Source: an uncultured Hymenobacter sp. (lineage in GTDB: Bacteria; Bacteroidota; Bacteroidia; Cytophagales; Hymenobacteraceae). Taken from it: DNA of 64,000 nucleotides. The stretch covers positions 124,001 through 188,000 of the forward strand of contig CAJYPK010000047.1 in assembly GCA_913776615.1 (NCBI GenBank), in the 5' to 3' direction. Every line of letters begins with the position of its first letter. The first letter of the stretch is position 1. Both the position numbers and the translations under genes were made by a program. Shown piece by piece: positions 17,497 through 25,929 of this stretch. The notes below the pieces were generated by a model. The model was given only the letters and a program-made list of their open reading frames with translations. It was not told the DNA's origin and ran no database searches.

Positions 17497-18279
17497 ATGG
17501 GGCACCGAGTATACCTGCTTAGCTGCACCGCGGCTGGCACCCACGAGTTATTCGAGGCCAATAACCTGCTGCCTTTTTTCTGGCTGACCCTGCTCGACCA
17601 GTCGGCTCTGGCGCACGCGGTCCCTGCCTGGGACTACGCCGACCGCCTGTGGATGCTGGACCCGCTGGACCAGGCCAGCTACGCCGACACCTGGCCGGCC
17701 CCCACCAACCTCGTAGTCGCAAAACCCGCCTTGATCGAAAACATGGCCAAGGCGCAGCGTCTGCTGCAAGCCAGCTATCCCGAGCTGCTGGCGGCGTACC
17801 AGGAGTTTGCCCGCTACCTGCTGGCGCACTTACCCGGTGCCGACGACCAGCTGCACCTGGACGTCTTCGCCCTGAGCGATTTTTCCAGCTCCGCCGAGCT
17901 GCTGCAAATCCTGCGCGAGCAGCTCGCCGCCATCGAGCAACAACGGCCCGCCAAGCTGGGTCAGCTCCCGCCCACCCTGGAGCAGCTGGCGGGCTTCCCC
18001 AGCGGCGCTCATCCGCCGGGGCCGGCTTACCCGCGGCTGGCCGGGCTAGGCGCGGTACCCCGCCCCGTGGCACAGCCTGCTGCCCCCTTGGAGGAAGTGG
18101 TACGGCGCCGCTTGTGGCTGCCGGTGGCGGGGGTGCTGCTGCTGTACGCCAGCTACCTGGGCTATCGGCAGGCGGGGCTTACCGGGGTGGTGGTGGGCGT
18201 GGCGCTGGCGGGTGTCGCGGTTACTGGCTGGGGCGCGGTCTGGCTAACCAAGCTGCTGCGCCGCCCGCGGGCGATGTAA
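17497..18279 (+). CDS. Hypothetical protein with two C-terminal membrane segments
   Basis: Not recognised. The ATG at 17497 (MGHRVYLLSCTAAGTHELFEA) is preferred; the frame is open back to a TTG at 17461, which lies in a likely promoter stretch. Residues 1-~200 look soluble and helical, with many Trp and Leu. The last ~60 residues hold two membrane segments (LPVAGVLLLYASYLGY and GVVVGVALAGVAVTGWGAVWL). The stop codon TAA (18277-18279) lies inside the left arm of an inverted repeat. It could be a small bacterial tail-anchored sensor, but no function is proposed. Confidence 0.7.
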   Translation: MGHRVYLLSCTAAGTHELFEANNLLPFFWLTLLDQSALAHAVPAWDYADRLWMLDPLDQASYADTWPAPTNLVVAKPALIENMAKAQRLLQASYPELLAAYQEFARYLLAHLPGADDQLHLDVFALSDFSSSAELLQILREQLAAIEQQRPAKLGQLPPTLEQLAGFPSGAHPPGPAYPRLAGLGAVPRPVAQPAAPLEEVVRRRLWLPVAGVLLLYASYLGYRQAGLTGVVVGVALAGVAVTGWGAVWLTKLLRRPRAM

Positions 18280-18367
18280 CACCAAGCTCCAGCTTGGTGC
18301 AGGCGTCCGGGTGCGGAGCCCGGTAAGTGTGCCCAGCCGCATCACCAAGCTGGAGCTTGGTGTTACA
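18275..18367. repeat. Perfect 25-bp inverted repeat (TGTAACACCAAGCT family)
   Basis: Arms 18275-18299 and 18343-18367 are exact reverse complements, identical in sequence to the right arm of the repeat at 8203-8281. It overlaps the stop codon of the preceding gene. This is the second copy of this family in the window. Confidence 0.85.
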
Positions 18368-18414
18368 CGACCCGACCGCTCCCAATCCCGCAGCCCACCG
18401 ACCTTTTCGCGCCG

Positions 18415-18422
18415 TATTTTTG
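18415..18422 (+). promoter_or_regulatory. -7 element of the topoisomerase gene
   Basis: TATTTTTG exactly matches TAnnTTTG and lies 65 nt before the ATG at 18488. Confidence 0.45.
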
Positions 18423-18487
18423 TTGATTAAGTCAGCCCGCCACCGGTGGGCGTATCCCCGAAATCAGTTAAATCCGTTGAATCTGCG

Positions 18488-21088
18488 ATGAAGGTGTGTC
18501 TTGCCGAAAAGCCCAGCGTGGCCCGCGAAATAGCCCAGGTGATCGGGGCCGACCGGCGCCTGGATGGCTACTACGAAGGCAATGGCTACCAGGTCACCTG
18601 GACGTTTGGCCACTTCTGCCAGCTCAAGGAGCCCGACGACTACCGCCCCGAGTGGAAGCGCTGGAGCCTGCACGACCTGCCCATGATTCCTGAGCAGTTC
18701 GGCATCAAGCTCATGCGCCGCGACGAGGGCGTGGTCAAGCAGTTTAATACCATCAAAAGACTGCTCGACGCGGCCACCGAGGTCATCAACTGCGGCGACG
18801 CCGGGCAGGAGGGTGAAGTGATTCAGCGCTGGGTGATTCACGAGGCCAAATGCCGCAAGCCGGTGAAGCGCCTCTGGATTTCGTCGCTCACCGAAGAGGC
18901 TATCCGCCAAGGTTTTCAAAACCTGCGCGACGGCAAGGAATTCGACAGCCTCTACCAGGCCGGGCGCAGCCGCGCCGTGGGCGACTGGCTGCTGGGCCTG
19001 AACGCCACCCGCCTCTTTACCCTCAAATACACCACCTACCAGGACAAGCAGCTGCTGAGCATCGGGCGGGTGCAAACGCCCACGCTGGCCCTGCTCGTCG
19101 ACCGCCACCACGAAATTCAAAACTTCAAGCCCGAGCCCTACTGGGTGCTGAAGACGCAGTACCGCGATACCACCTTCACCCGCATCAACACCGAGGCCGA
19201 GCAGAAGCAGGCCCAGGACGCGCCCGACGAGCAGAGCCGCCTGCGGGCGCTGGGCTACTTCGTGAAGGAAGACGAGGCCAAGAAAGCCCTGGCGGCGGTG
19301 CAGCCCGCGCCGCTCACGGTGACGAACGTGGAAATCAAGAAGGGCCGCGAGTCGCCGCCGCGCCTGTTCGACCTTACGGCGCTGCAAGTGCAGTGCAACA
19401 ACCAACTGGGCCTCTCGGCCGAGGACACGCTCAAAATCGTGCAGGCGCTCTACGAGAAGAAAGCCGTGAGCTACCCGCGCGTGGACACCACGTTTCTGCC
19501 CGACGACGTGTACCCCAAAATTCCTGGCATCCTGCGCGGCATCGGCTACGGCAACCTCACCGCCCCGCTGCTGGCCAACAAGATTCCGAAAACGCCCAAA
19601 GTATTCAATAACAACAAGGTAACTGATCACCACGCCATTATTCCGACGGGCAGCGGCGGGCCGGGCGGCGGCATGGAAAGCAGCGTGTACGACATTATCG
19701 TGCGCCGCTTCATTGCCGCCTTTTACCCCGACTGCGAGGTGAGCAACACCACCGTGCTGGCCGAGGCGGCCGAGTACCTGTTCCGGGTGCGCGGCCGGCA
19801 GATTCTCAGCCCCGGCTGGCGCGTGGTCTACGGCGACCCCAGCCAGCAGGCCGCGCCCAAGCCCGCCGCCCCGGCCGGCGCGGGTACTGAAAAGGCCACC
19901 GGCGCCGAGGACAACGACGACGTGGTGAGCACCGTGCTGCCCAGCTTCGTCAAGGGCGAAAGCGGCCCGCACCAGCCGCGCCTCGAAAGCAAGATGACCC
20001 AGCCGCCCAAGGACTACACCGAGGCCAGCCTGCTGCGCGGCATGGAAACCGCCGGCCGCAACATCGACGACGACGAGCTGCGCCAGGCCATGAAGGAAAA
20101 CGGCATTGGCCGCCCCAGCACCCGCGCCGCGATTATCGAAACGCTGTTCAAGCGCAACTACATCCGGCGCGATAAAAAGCGGCTGCTGCCCACGCCCACC
20201 GGTATCGAGCTCATCGGCCTCATCCGCAACCCCACCCTCAAATCGGCGGAGCTGACCGGCCAGTGGGAGAAGAAGCTGCGCCAGATCGAGCGCAATGAAC
20301 TGCCCTCCGACCAGTTTCTGGACGAGCTGAAAGGCTTGGTGCGCGAGATGGTGCAGGAGGTAAAAACCGACCGCAGCGGCCGGGCCGTATCGTCAACTGC
20401 ACAAGCTGCTAGCTCGCAGCAGGTAGCTACTAGTACTGCTCAAACCAAAAGTGCCGGCAAGTCAGCCGCGGGCGACAAGGGGAAAGCTAACGGCCAGCAG
20501 CTAATAGCTAACAGCTCAAGCCTCGGAACGTGCCCGGCCTGCAAAACCGGCCACATCCTGCGGGGCAAAACGGCCTTCGGCTGCGCCCGCTTCCGCGAGG
20601 GCTGCCAGTTCCGGTTGCCGGCCGAGTTATTAGGGAAAAAGCTGACTGACTCGCAAGTCAAAAGCCTGTTTACTAAAGGTCGAACCCAGCTCATTAAGGG
20701 CTTCGTAACCGGCGCGGGCGAGAAGCTCGACGGCGCGCTGGTGCTCGACGCCAACCTCAACCCCGAGCTGGTGCCCGCCGCCGAAAGCAAGCCCACCACC
20801 GCCACTGATCCCGGCCAGATTCCCTGCCCCGTGTGCAAGCTCGGCACCATGCTCAAGGGTAGCAGCGCCTTCGGCTGCTCGCGCTTCCGCGAAGACTGCC
20901 AGTTCCGGGTGCCCTTCGAGTGGGGCGGCAAGAAGCTGACCGACACGCAGCTCCGCCAGCTGCTACGCCGGGGCGAAACGGGCGTCATCAAAGGCTTCCT
21001 CTCGGCCAAGACTGGTAAGAAATACGACGCCGCATTGAAAGTAGAGGGCGGTCGGGTTGTACCAGTGTTCGGTGAGGCAGTAAGATAA
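18488..21088 (+). CDS. topB: DNA topoisomerase III
   Basis: A type IA topoisomerase that decatenates DNA. The ATG at 18488 starts directly with the Toprim motif VCLAEKPSVAREIA; DAGQEGE (104-110) is the metal site. The active-site tyrosine is Tyr329 in SYPRVDT. GIGRPSTRAAIIE in the catalytic core is conserved. The C terminus has a Ser/Ala-rich linker and two repeats that each begin CPxC and contain FGCxRFRExCQFR, of the Toprim_Crpt type seen in Bacteroidota TopB. At 866 residues it is complete. Its GC content matches its neighbours, so there is no clear sign that it came from an integrative element. Confidence 0.93.
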   Translation: MKVCLAEKPSVAREIAQVIGADRRLDGYYEGNGYQVTWTFGHFCQLKEPDDYRPEWKRWSLHDLPMIPEQFGIKLMRRDEGVVKQFNTIKRLLDAATEVINCGDAGQEGEVIQRWVIHEAKCRKPVKRLWISSLTEEAIRQGFQNLRDGKEFDSLYQAGRSRAVGDWLLGLNATRLFTLKYTTYQDKQLLSIGRVQTPTLALLVDRHHEIQNFKPEPYWVLKTQYRDTTFTRINTEAEQKQAQDAPDEQSRLRALGYFVKEDEAKKALAAVQPAPLTVTNVEIKKGRESPPRLFDLTALQVQCNNQLGLSAEDTLKIVQALYEKKAVSYPRVDTTFLPDDVYPKIPGILRGIGYGNLTAPLLANKIPKTPKVFNNNKVTDHHAIIPTGSGGPGGGMESSVYDIIVRRFIAAFYPDCEVSNTTVLAEAAEYLFRVRGRQILSPGWRVVYGDPSQQAAPKPAAPAGAGTEKATGAEDNDDVVSTVLPSFVKGESGPHQPRLESKMTQPPKDYTEASLLRGMETAGRNIDDDELRQAMKENGIGRPSTRAAIIETLFKRNYIRRDKKRLLPTPTGIELIGLIRNPTLKSAELTGQWEKKLRQIERNELPSDQFLDELKGLVREMVQEVKTDRSGRAVSSTAQAASSQQVATSTAQTKSAGKSAAGDKGKANGQQLIANSSSLGTCPACKTGHILRGKTAFGCARFREGCQFRLPAELLGKKLTDSQVKSLFTKGRTQLIKGFVTGAGEKLDGALVLDANLNPELVPAAESKPTTATDPGQIPCPVCKLGTMLKGSSAFGCSRFREDCQFRVPFEWGGKKLTDTQLRQLLRRGETGVIKGFLSAKTGKKYDAALKVEGGRVVPVFGEAVR

Positions 21089-21168
21089 TAGGGCTGTTGT
21101 ACTGAGCTGGCGAAGCATCCTATATCACGCTAGAAAATGTGGCGCGAGGGCAATAAGATAAGAGCGGC

Positions 21169-21876
21169 TTATAAAGGAGAAAACTCAAATTTTTCGAAGG
21201 CTATTCTGCCAAAGTCACGCCTTGTTTTTTCCTCGTGAGACCATTCTTCCTCACCTGAGCAATCGTACGTATCTCTACCTGCCTTGTGTAAGAACCAATT
21301 TTTTTGCGTTTTGGAATAGCGGAAGGTTAGGACGTCCATCGTCCTGGTGCATCCGCCGTCGGTGCTCTCAAAGGAAAAATAAGGTCCCTTGATAGTCGTG
21401 CCCCGGTAGGCATCAAATATGGCCATGTGCGCGCAGCCAATGCAGTCAATGACGTTGTCATTAGTGGCTGCCAGCCTTAGCTGGGGCCAGCCCTGGTTAA
21501 GGATCAGGGCGACGCGGCGGAAGCGAAATCCCCGTGGCTCGTAAGTGGTCGTATCCCGGGCCTGGGCTTCTTGAAAAATAGCAATGAAATCAGGCCGGTT
21601 GTCTTCATTAATATCACCGGTCGTAAAAGACTCCAGTTGGTAGCCTTCCAGCTTTGCCCCCAGCGCCTGGCTCAGCCGCGAAGCCGTATCAGCACTCGTA
21701 GGGGCGATACTGGTGGCTGGCTGGGCCGCGACTCGGGGGGGCTGAGTCGCAACTGGAGCTGGCTGCGTACGGCGCGCAGGGGCGGCCGCAGTGGTAGCCT
21801 CGGGGTGCCGGATTTCGCAGGCTGCCAGGCTACATAAGGCAAGTAAAATGCAGAAAATAAGGGGTTGCGCACGCAT
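21169..21876 (-). CDS. Hypothetical lipoprotein
   Basis: Not recognised beyond its export signal. The ATG at 21876 gives MRAQPLIFCILLALCSLAAC, a type-II signal with lipobox LAAC. A Pro/Ala/Thr-rich linker (about residues 25-65) leads to a globular domain with TTGDINEDNRPDFIAIF, which resembles an FG-GAP/VCBS calcium-loop repeat. Paired cysteines (CIGCAHM, GGCTRTM, DTYDCSG) suggest disulfides. It converges with the topoisomerase gene across an 80-nt gap that holds a decayed piece of the GCGAAGCATC repeat. Confidence 0.65.
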   Translation of the reverse strand: MRAQPLIFCILLALCSLAACEIRHPEATTAAAPARRTQPAPVATQPPRVAAQPATSIAPTSADTASRLSQALGAKLEGYQLESFTTGDINEDNRPDFIAIFQEAQARDTTTYEPRGFRFRRVALILNQGWPQLRLAATNDNVIDCIGCAHMAIFDAYRGTTIKGPYFSFESTDGGCTRTMDVLTFRYSKTQKNWFLHKAGRDTYDCSGEEEWSHEEKTRRDFGRIAFEKFEFSPL

Positions 21877-22109
21877 GTGAGCTTGAGGAAATAAGCACAG
21901 CAAAGCTAGGTGCCGAGCTATCCTTTTCGAAGTAGCACTGGGCTTTGCACTGTGACTTTTTCGCTAGCCGTAGGCTGGCGGTTTTACATCTTTACCCATG
22001 TGCCGGGAGCATCGGAGGGAATGAAAATAATGCAGACCTCAGGGCGTATGGCAACAGCCCCCACGCATGCCACGTCTTGCGCACCCGTTTTTAGATAATC
22101 AGGCCCTTT

Positions 22110-23558
22110 CTATTTTTTCTTCGGTACGTAGGGCTTGCCGTTGAGCTTGGTGCGGGTGCTGGCCCCGGCCGGCTTGCCGTCGCGGTACGTTACCTGGCGC
22201 TCAATGCTGTGGCCGTCGGCCTTGTAGTAAGTCCACTGCCCGCTCTGCTTGCCGTTTTTGTAGAAACCAGTCACGGCGGGGCTACCGTCCTCGTGGTATT
22301 CATTGAACTCGCCGGCTAACAGTCCCTTGAGGTAGTTAGCTTCCTTCCGCGCCTGGCCGCTGCTGTAGTATTCTTCCCCCAGCCCGGTTTGCAGACCATT
22401 CACGTCGAACTGCTGGCGGATTTGCACTTTGCCGTTGTCGAAATAGGCGAGGCGCTCACCGGTGAGCTTGCCGTTGGCGGCGTAGGTTTCCACCTGGCGG
22501 GGCGTTTTACCATCGGGGTAAAACTCGCGCCAGGTGCCGGCGGGGCGGTTGTTCTTGTACTGCTCCTCGGCCTGGCGGGGCTGGCCGGGGGCGTCGTAGT
22601 AGCGCGTTACCTTGCGGTCGCGGCCCTGGGCGGCGTAGTCGGTTTCTTCCTTGAGCTGGCCGTTTTCGTAGTACACCACAGCGCGGCCGGTGGGCACGCC
22701 CAGGCGGTAGGTGGTCTTGCCTTTCACCTTGCCGCTCTCGTAGTACGAGGTAGCGGGGCCGTCGAGCGCGGCGGTGCCGGTGCGGGGCGCCACGCGCTTG
22801 GTGAGGTCGTCGCCGAGCTTGTTGGTTACCTGGCGCTCGCGTACGGCGGCGGGGGCGTAGGTGCCCTCGGTCTGGAGCTGGCCGGTGGGGTAGTACGAGC
22901 GGTAGCTGCCCTTGCCGGTTTTGTCATCCATCACGGTTTCGCTTTCGAGCTGGCCGGTTTCGTAGTACGTTTTGTAAGAGCTGGCCAGCAGGCCATTACG
23001 CAGCGTGCCTTCGCTCTGCACCTTACCGCTGGGGTAGAAGAATTTGACCGCGCCGTTGGGCTGGCCATTGGCGTAGGTGACCTCGGCGGCGGCCTGCCCG
23101 CTGGCGTAAAGCTCGCGCACCGCCCCGTTGGGCTGCCCCTTCACGAGGGTGGTTTGCAGCTTAATTTCACCGGTCTGGTAATAGGTGGTAAGCGGGCCGT
23201 TGGGCTCGTCGTCGAGGAAGGTGCCGACCTGCGCCACCTTGCCATCGGGGTAGTAGGTTTTGAACGGCCCCTGGCGCACGCCGGCCACGTAGGTAGCCTC
23301 CAGCCGCCGCCCCCGGTTGGCGTGAAACTCCACGTAGACCGAGTCGCGCTTGCCGTCGGTGTAGCGCGTCTGGGCTTCGAGGCGGCCGTTGGGATAAAAG
23401 CGCTTGTACGGCCCGTTCATCACGGTATCCTGGCCCACGAGCGCCCGGAATATCTCGTGCGGATGAATCTTGGTCGAATCAAAGTAAATGGTAATTCGCT
23501 GGGAGCGTTGGGCCTGGCTGGCCAGGGGCAGCAGTAAAAAGGGCAACAGGTATCGCAT
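22110..23558 (-). CDS. Secreted MORN-repeat protein (YwqK-antitoxin-like)
   Basis: A signal peptide (MRYLLPFLLLPLASQAQ) is followed by about 17 repeats of roughly 22-24 residues, of the form YYxxGQLxxExxYxxGxxxG, spanning almost the whole chain. These match the MORN-2/YwqK family, whose annotation as toxin-antitoxin antitoxins comes from a Bacillus example. The secretion signal argues against a cytoplasmic antitoxin role here. At 482 residues it is long for the family. A divergent AT-rich gene follows across a 437-nt gap. Function unknown; a protein-protein or surface-scaffold role is inference. Confidence 0.78.
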   Translation of the reverse strand: MRYLLPFLLLPLASQAQRSQRITIYFDSTKIHPHEIFRALVGQDTVMNGPYKRFYPNGRLEAQTRYTDGKRDSVYVEFHANRGRRLEATYVAGVRQGPFKTYYPDGKVAQVGTFLDDEPNGPLTTYYQTGEIKLQTTLVKGQPNGAVRELYASGQAAAEVTYANGQPNGAVKFFYPSGKVQSEGTLRNGLLASSYKTYYETGQLESETVMDDKTGKGSYRSYYPTGQLQTEGTYAPAAVRERQVTNKLGDDLTKRVAPRTGTAALDGPATSYYESGKVKGKTTYRLGVPTGRAVVYYENGQLKEETDYAAQGRDRKVTRYYDAPGQPRQAEEQYKNNRPAGTWREFYPDGKTPRQVETYAANGKLTGERLAYFDNGKVQIRQQFDVNGLQTGLGEEYYSSGQARKEANYLKGLLAGEFNEYHEDGSPAVTGFYKNGKQSGQWTYYKADGHSIERQVTYRDGKPAGASTRTKLNGKPYVPKKK

Positions 23559-23699
23559 GGGGAAGTAACGCCGGCCGCGGCTTTTTTAGCGCAAAATTGA
23601 CCACGGATTCCGCCGGATTTTTCGGACTACGCGGATTTTGTGGACGATCCACGGTTAATGTAGCTTTACCGCAGTAGTTGATGAGAGAAAATGTCCCAA

Positions 23700-23802
23700 C
23701 CCGTCTGTCACGCTGAGCCTGCTGAAGCATCTCGCCCGCTTCACCTGAGCGAAATGAGTGCAGCACGCGTGATGCTTCGACAGGCTCAGCGTGACAGACG
23801 GG
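23700..23802. repeat. Imperfect 32-bp inverted repeat
   Basis: Arms 23700-23731 and 23771-23802 share CCCGTCTGTCACGCTGAGCC and GAAGCATC with a few mismatches. It lies between the YwqK-like gene and the DUF4157 gene. It is the last of the long chromosomal palindromes before base composition shifts to AT-rich. Confidence 0.75.
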
Positions 23803-23894
23803 AGTGCCCTCCGACTGCGGCTGAAAATATAATACCCGCTAAGACGAAGTTCGAAAAATAACAAGACTTCGTAAAAAAAAAGTTTTTAATCGTA

Positions 23895-23902
23895 TATATT
23901 TG
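23895..23902 (+). promoter_or_regulatory. -7 element of the DUF4157 gene
   Basis: TATATTTG exactly matches TAnnTTTG within an AT-rich stretch (A-tract at about 23873-23881), 93 nt before the ATG. A long 5' untranslated region is implied. Confidence 0.5.
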
Positions 23903-23995
23903 CTAGTGATGTTTCAGTAGATGGCGATACAAAATCAAGTGATTACTTAGCGTGGAAACGTTGCTGGCAATAGAATAAAAATAGAACAATAGGAC

Positions 23996-25651
23996 ATGAA
24001 TACACACGCCGATAAAAAGCAAGAGAGCAAAATTCAATCGACTACGAATGAGGTTGCTCAAAAAAAAGGTAACGGTGGGCCTGCTTTTCAGTTTATTGAT
24101 AATAGACGTGAAGCTATTGCGCAGAGGAAACTGCAAGAGATGGCAAATAACAGTACTCAAGTAAACCGAGCGGCCCAATTACAGGCTATTGCCGATAACC
24201 ACTCTGCCAAACAGAAACAGTATATTCAAAAGAAAGAGAACAATACGGGTTTACCTGATCAGTTAAAAACGGGGATTGAAAATATTTCCGGCTATTCCAT
24301 GGATGATGTCAAGGTACATTACAACTCTGATAAGCCGGCTCAACTCGATGCGCATGCCTACGCCCAGGGAGCGGATATTCATCTAGCTTCAGGACAAGAA
24401 AAACACTTACCTCATGAAGCCTGGCATGTGGTACAACAAAAGCAGGGAAGGGTAAAGCCGACTCTACAAATGAAAGGTAAGATTAATATTAACGATGATC
24501 AAGATTTAGAAAGCGAAGCGGATACGATGGGAGCGAAGGCTTTGCAGATGAAGGTATTTCACGAAGATGAGAAAAGTCTTAATGCTTATCAGGATTTAAA
24601 TGCGCTGCCTCAAGCGCAATCCGTCGTGGGGAGCCGTGTTCAAAGAAAAGAATTCGATGTAGCTAACGCAATACTGGGGGTAGAGAGTCGGAATTCCAGA
24701 GATGGAGTAATGCAGCTAATTGGTAGTAAAAGAATTAATACATTAGTTGGAATATATAAAAATTCAAAAGATAAATTTATCCCTTATTTGAAAAATCTTG
24801 ACTTTAGCGAGCTAATAGATCTGTTAACAGGTAATTACGATAGTGCTGAGTTGAAAGTGGCAGTAAAAGACCCTGACATCATTAATGAGATCAAGTCTGT
24901 TCTGAACGTACGATTAGTGAATCGTCATGGAGTCACCGAAAAAAGTATAGAAGATTACCGGCGAGTACAAAGTGATTTTAGTTTGCCGGATTTACCGGAA
25001 GAGTTTGCGCCCAAAGAAAGGTTGGCAAGCGTTCAAATGGATGATAATGGATTTGTAGCAGAGCACTCGATACCACGTGATATTTCTATTTTGCATGCCC
25101 AGGAACGAGAAATACAACAGGCTTACGGCATCTCTGCCAGTGGTGCGAAGCAGTTCGAAGTAGCTATAAGGGGTTCTGCGGGGACAAAATTGAATCATAT
25201 CCTGCCTGCTAACCGCATTATAAAACATATGGTCAATAGCTGGAATATGGCTCATTCGAATGAATGGAGGGTTACACTGTTTGGTAGAATTATAAAAGGC
25301 TTGGGAATTAGTATAGCGGCTCCAAGGGTAGGTGAACACGGCTATGATATGAAGGAGTTAAAAACTTACATGATTACAGTAGTTCAACACGTTGCCGAAA
25401 ACGGTCTGAACGTGTTTTCCTATCCGTATACCTTAGGTGATAATGGCGGAAGCGATATTGATGGCATTACAGGAGTTGAAAAAGTAAAGGAGTCTAACAG
25501 TAGTGCTTTAGCTGATGTGGAGGCTGGCTGGAAGTTTGAATCTGGTAAATTAGATGACCTTGCAGAAGGAGAAAAGCTTGCACATTTTTTAAGGGCTCAA
25601 AAAATATTAAATGCTAGGTATCAAGTATTTTTGAATATCGTTTTTGAATAG
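23996..25651 (+). CDS. DUF4157 (eCIS-core) protein, putative contractile-injection effector
   Basis: Related to proteins loaded into extracellular contractile injection systems. The N-terminal FQFIDNRREAIAQRKLQEM, then DUF4157 at about residues 84-155 with an HExxH-like motif (HEAWH, 140-144), match this family. A spacer with repeated (V/L)QxK/QR patches leads to a C-terminal ~250-residue region (about 300-551) I do not recognise; NHILPANRI could hint at a nuclease-like fold, but this is weak. No eCIS structural locus is visible nearby. Base composition is much more AT-rich than its neighbours, so recent transfer is likely. It stands alone, with no immunity gene evident downstream. Confidence 0.78.
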   Translation: MNTHADKKQESKIQSTTNEVAQKKGNGGPAFQFIDNRREAIAQRKLQEMANNSTQVNRAAQLQAIADNHSAKQKQYIQKKENNTGLPDQLKTGIENISGYSMDDVKVHYNSDKPAQLDAHAYAQGADIHLASGQEKHLPHEAWHVVQQKQGRVKPTLQMKGKININDDQDLESEADTMGAKALQMKVFHEDEKSLNAYQDLNALPQAQSVVGSRVQRKEFDVANAILGVESRNSRDGVMQLIGSKRINTLVGIYKNSKDKFIPYLKNLDFSELIDLLTGNYDSAELKVAVKDPDIINEIKSVLNVRLVNRHGVTEKSIEDYRRVQSDFSLPDLPEEFAPKERLASVQMDDNGFVAEHSIPRDISILHAQEREIQQAYGISASGAKQFEVAIRGSAGTKLNHILPANRIIKHMVNSWNMAHSNEWRVTLFGRIIKGLGISIAAPRVGEHGYDMKELKTYMITVVQHVAENGLNVFSYPYTLGDNGGSDIDGITGVEKVKESNSSALADVEAGWKFESGKLDDLAEGEKLAHFLRAQKILNARYQVFLNIVFE

Positions 25652-25929
25652 TAGTTATTTGCATTATAAATAAGGTAATAATTAATGAAGAAGATTGCAA
25701 GCCCGATTTAGGTCGCGATGAGATTCATGTGCTATTTTATTATTTAAGTGACGACGTAGATTAAGAAAAAACATTAATTGTACGTTTTCAAGCCACTCAA
25801 ACCGGGTTCATAATGGCAAGTTAAGATATAGCCAACTCTACAGCACGCGCCCGCTCTTAACAAACAAAGGCTGCCAATCGGCAGCCTTTGTACAAGCAAT
25901 CGTCCACAAAATCCGCTTTAATTTGTGGC
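25652..25929. other. AT-rich intergenic tail
   Basis: This 278-nt gap continues the AT-rich composition of the DUF4157 gene to about 25830. It contains no supported gene; the only clear element is the terminator hairpin at 25864-25891. Confidence 0.6.
25864..25891 (-). terminator. Hairpin terminator of thiolase gene
   Basis: Arms 25864-25875 and 25880-25891 are 12-bp perfect complements (ACAAAGGCTGCC) with a 4-nt loop. It lies just past the thiolase stop at 25930 and may serve both convergent genes. Confidence 0.7.

Noticed and set aside
18488..21088. Topoisomerase III as marker of an integrative conjugative element
   Set aside because: No relaxase, Tra genes or att sites nearby, and base composition matches the chromosome.
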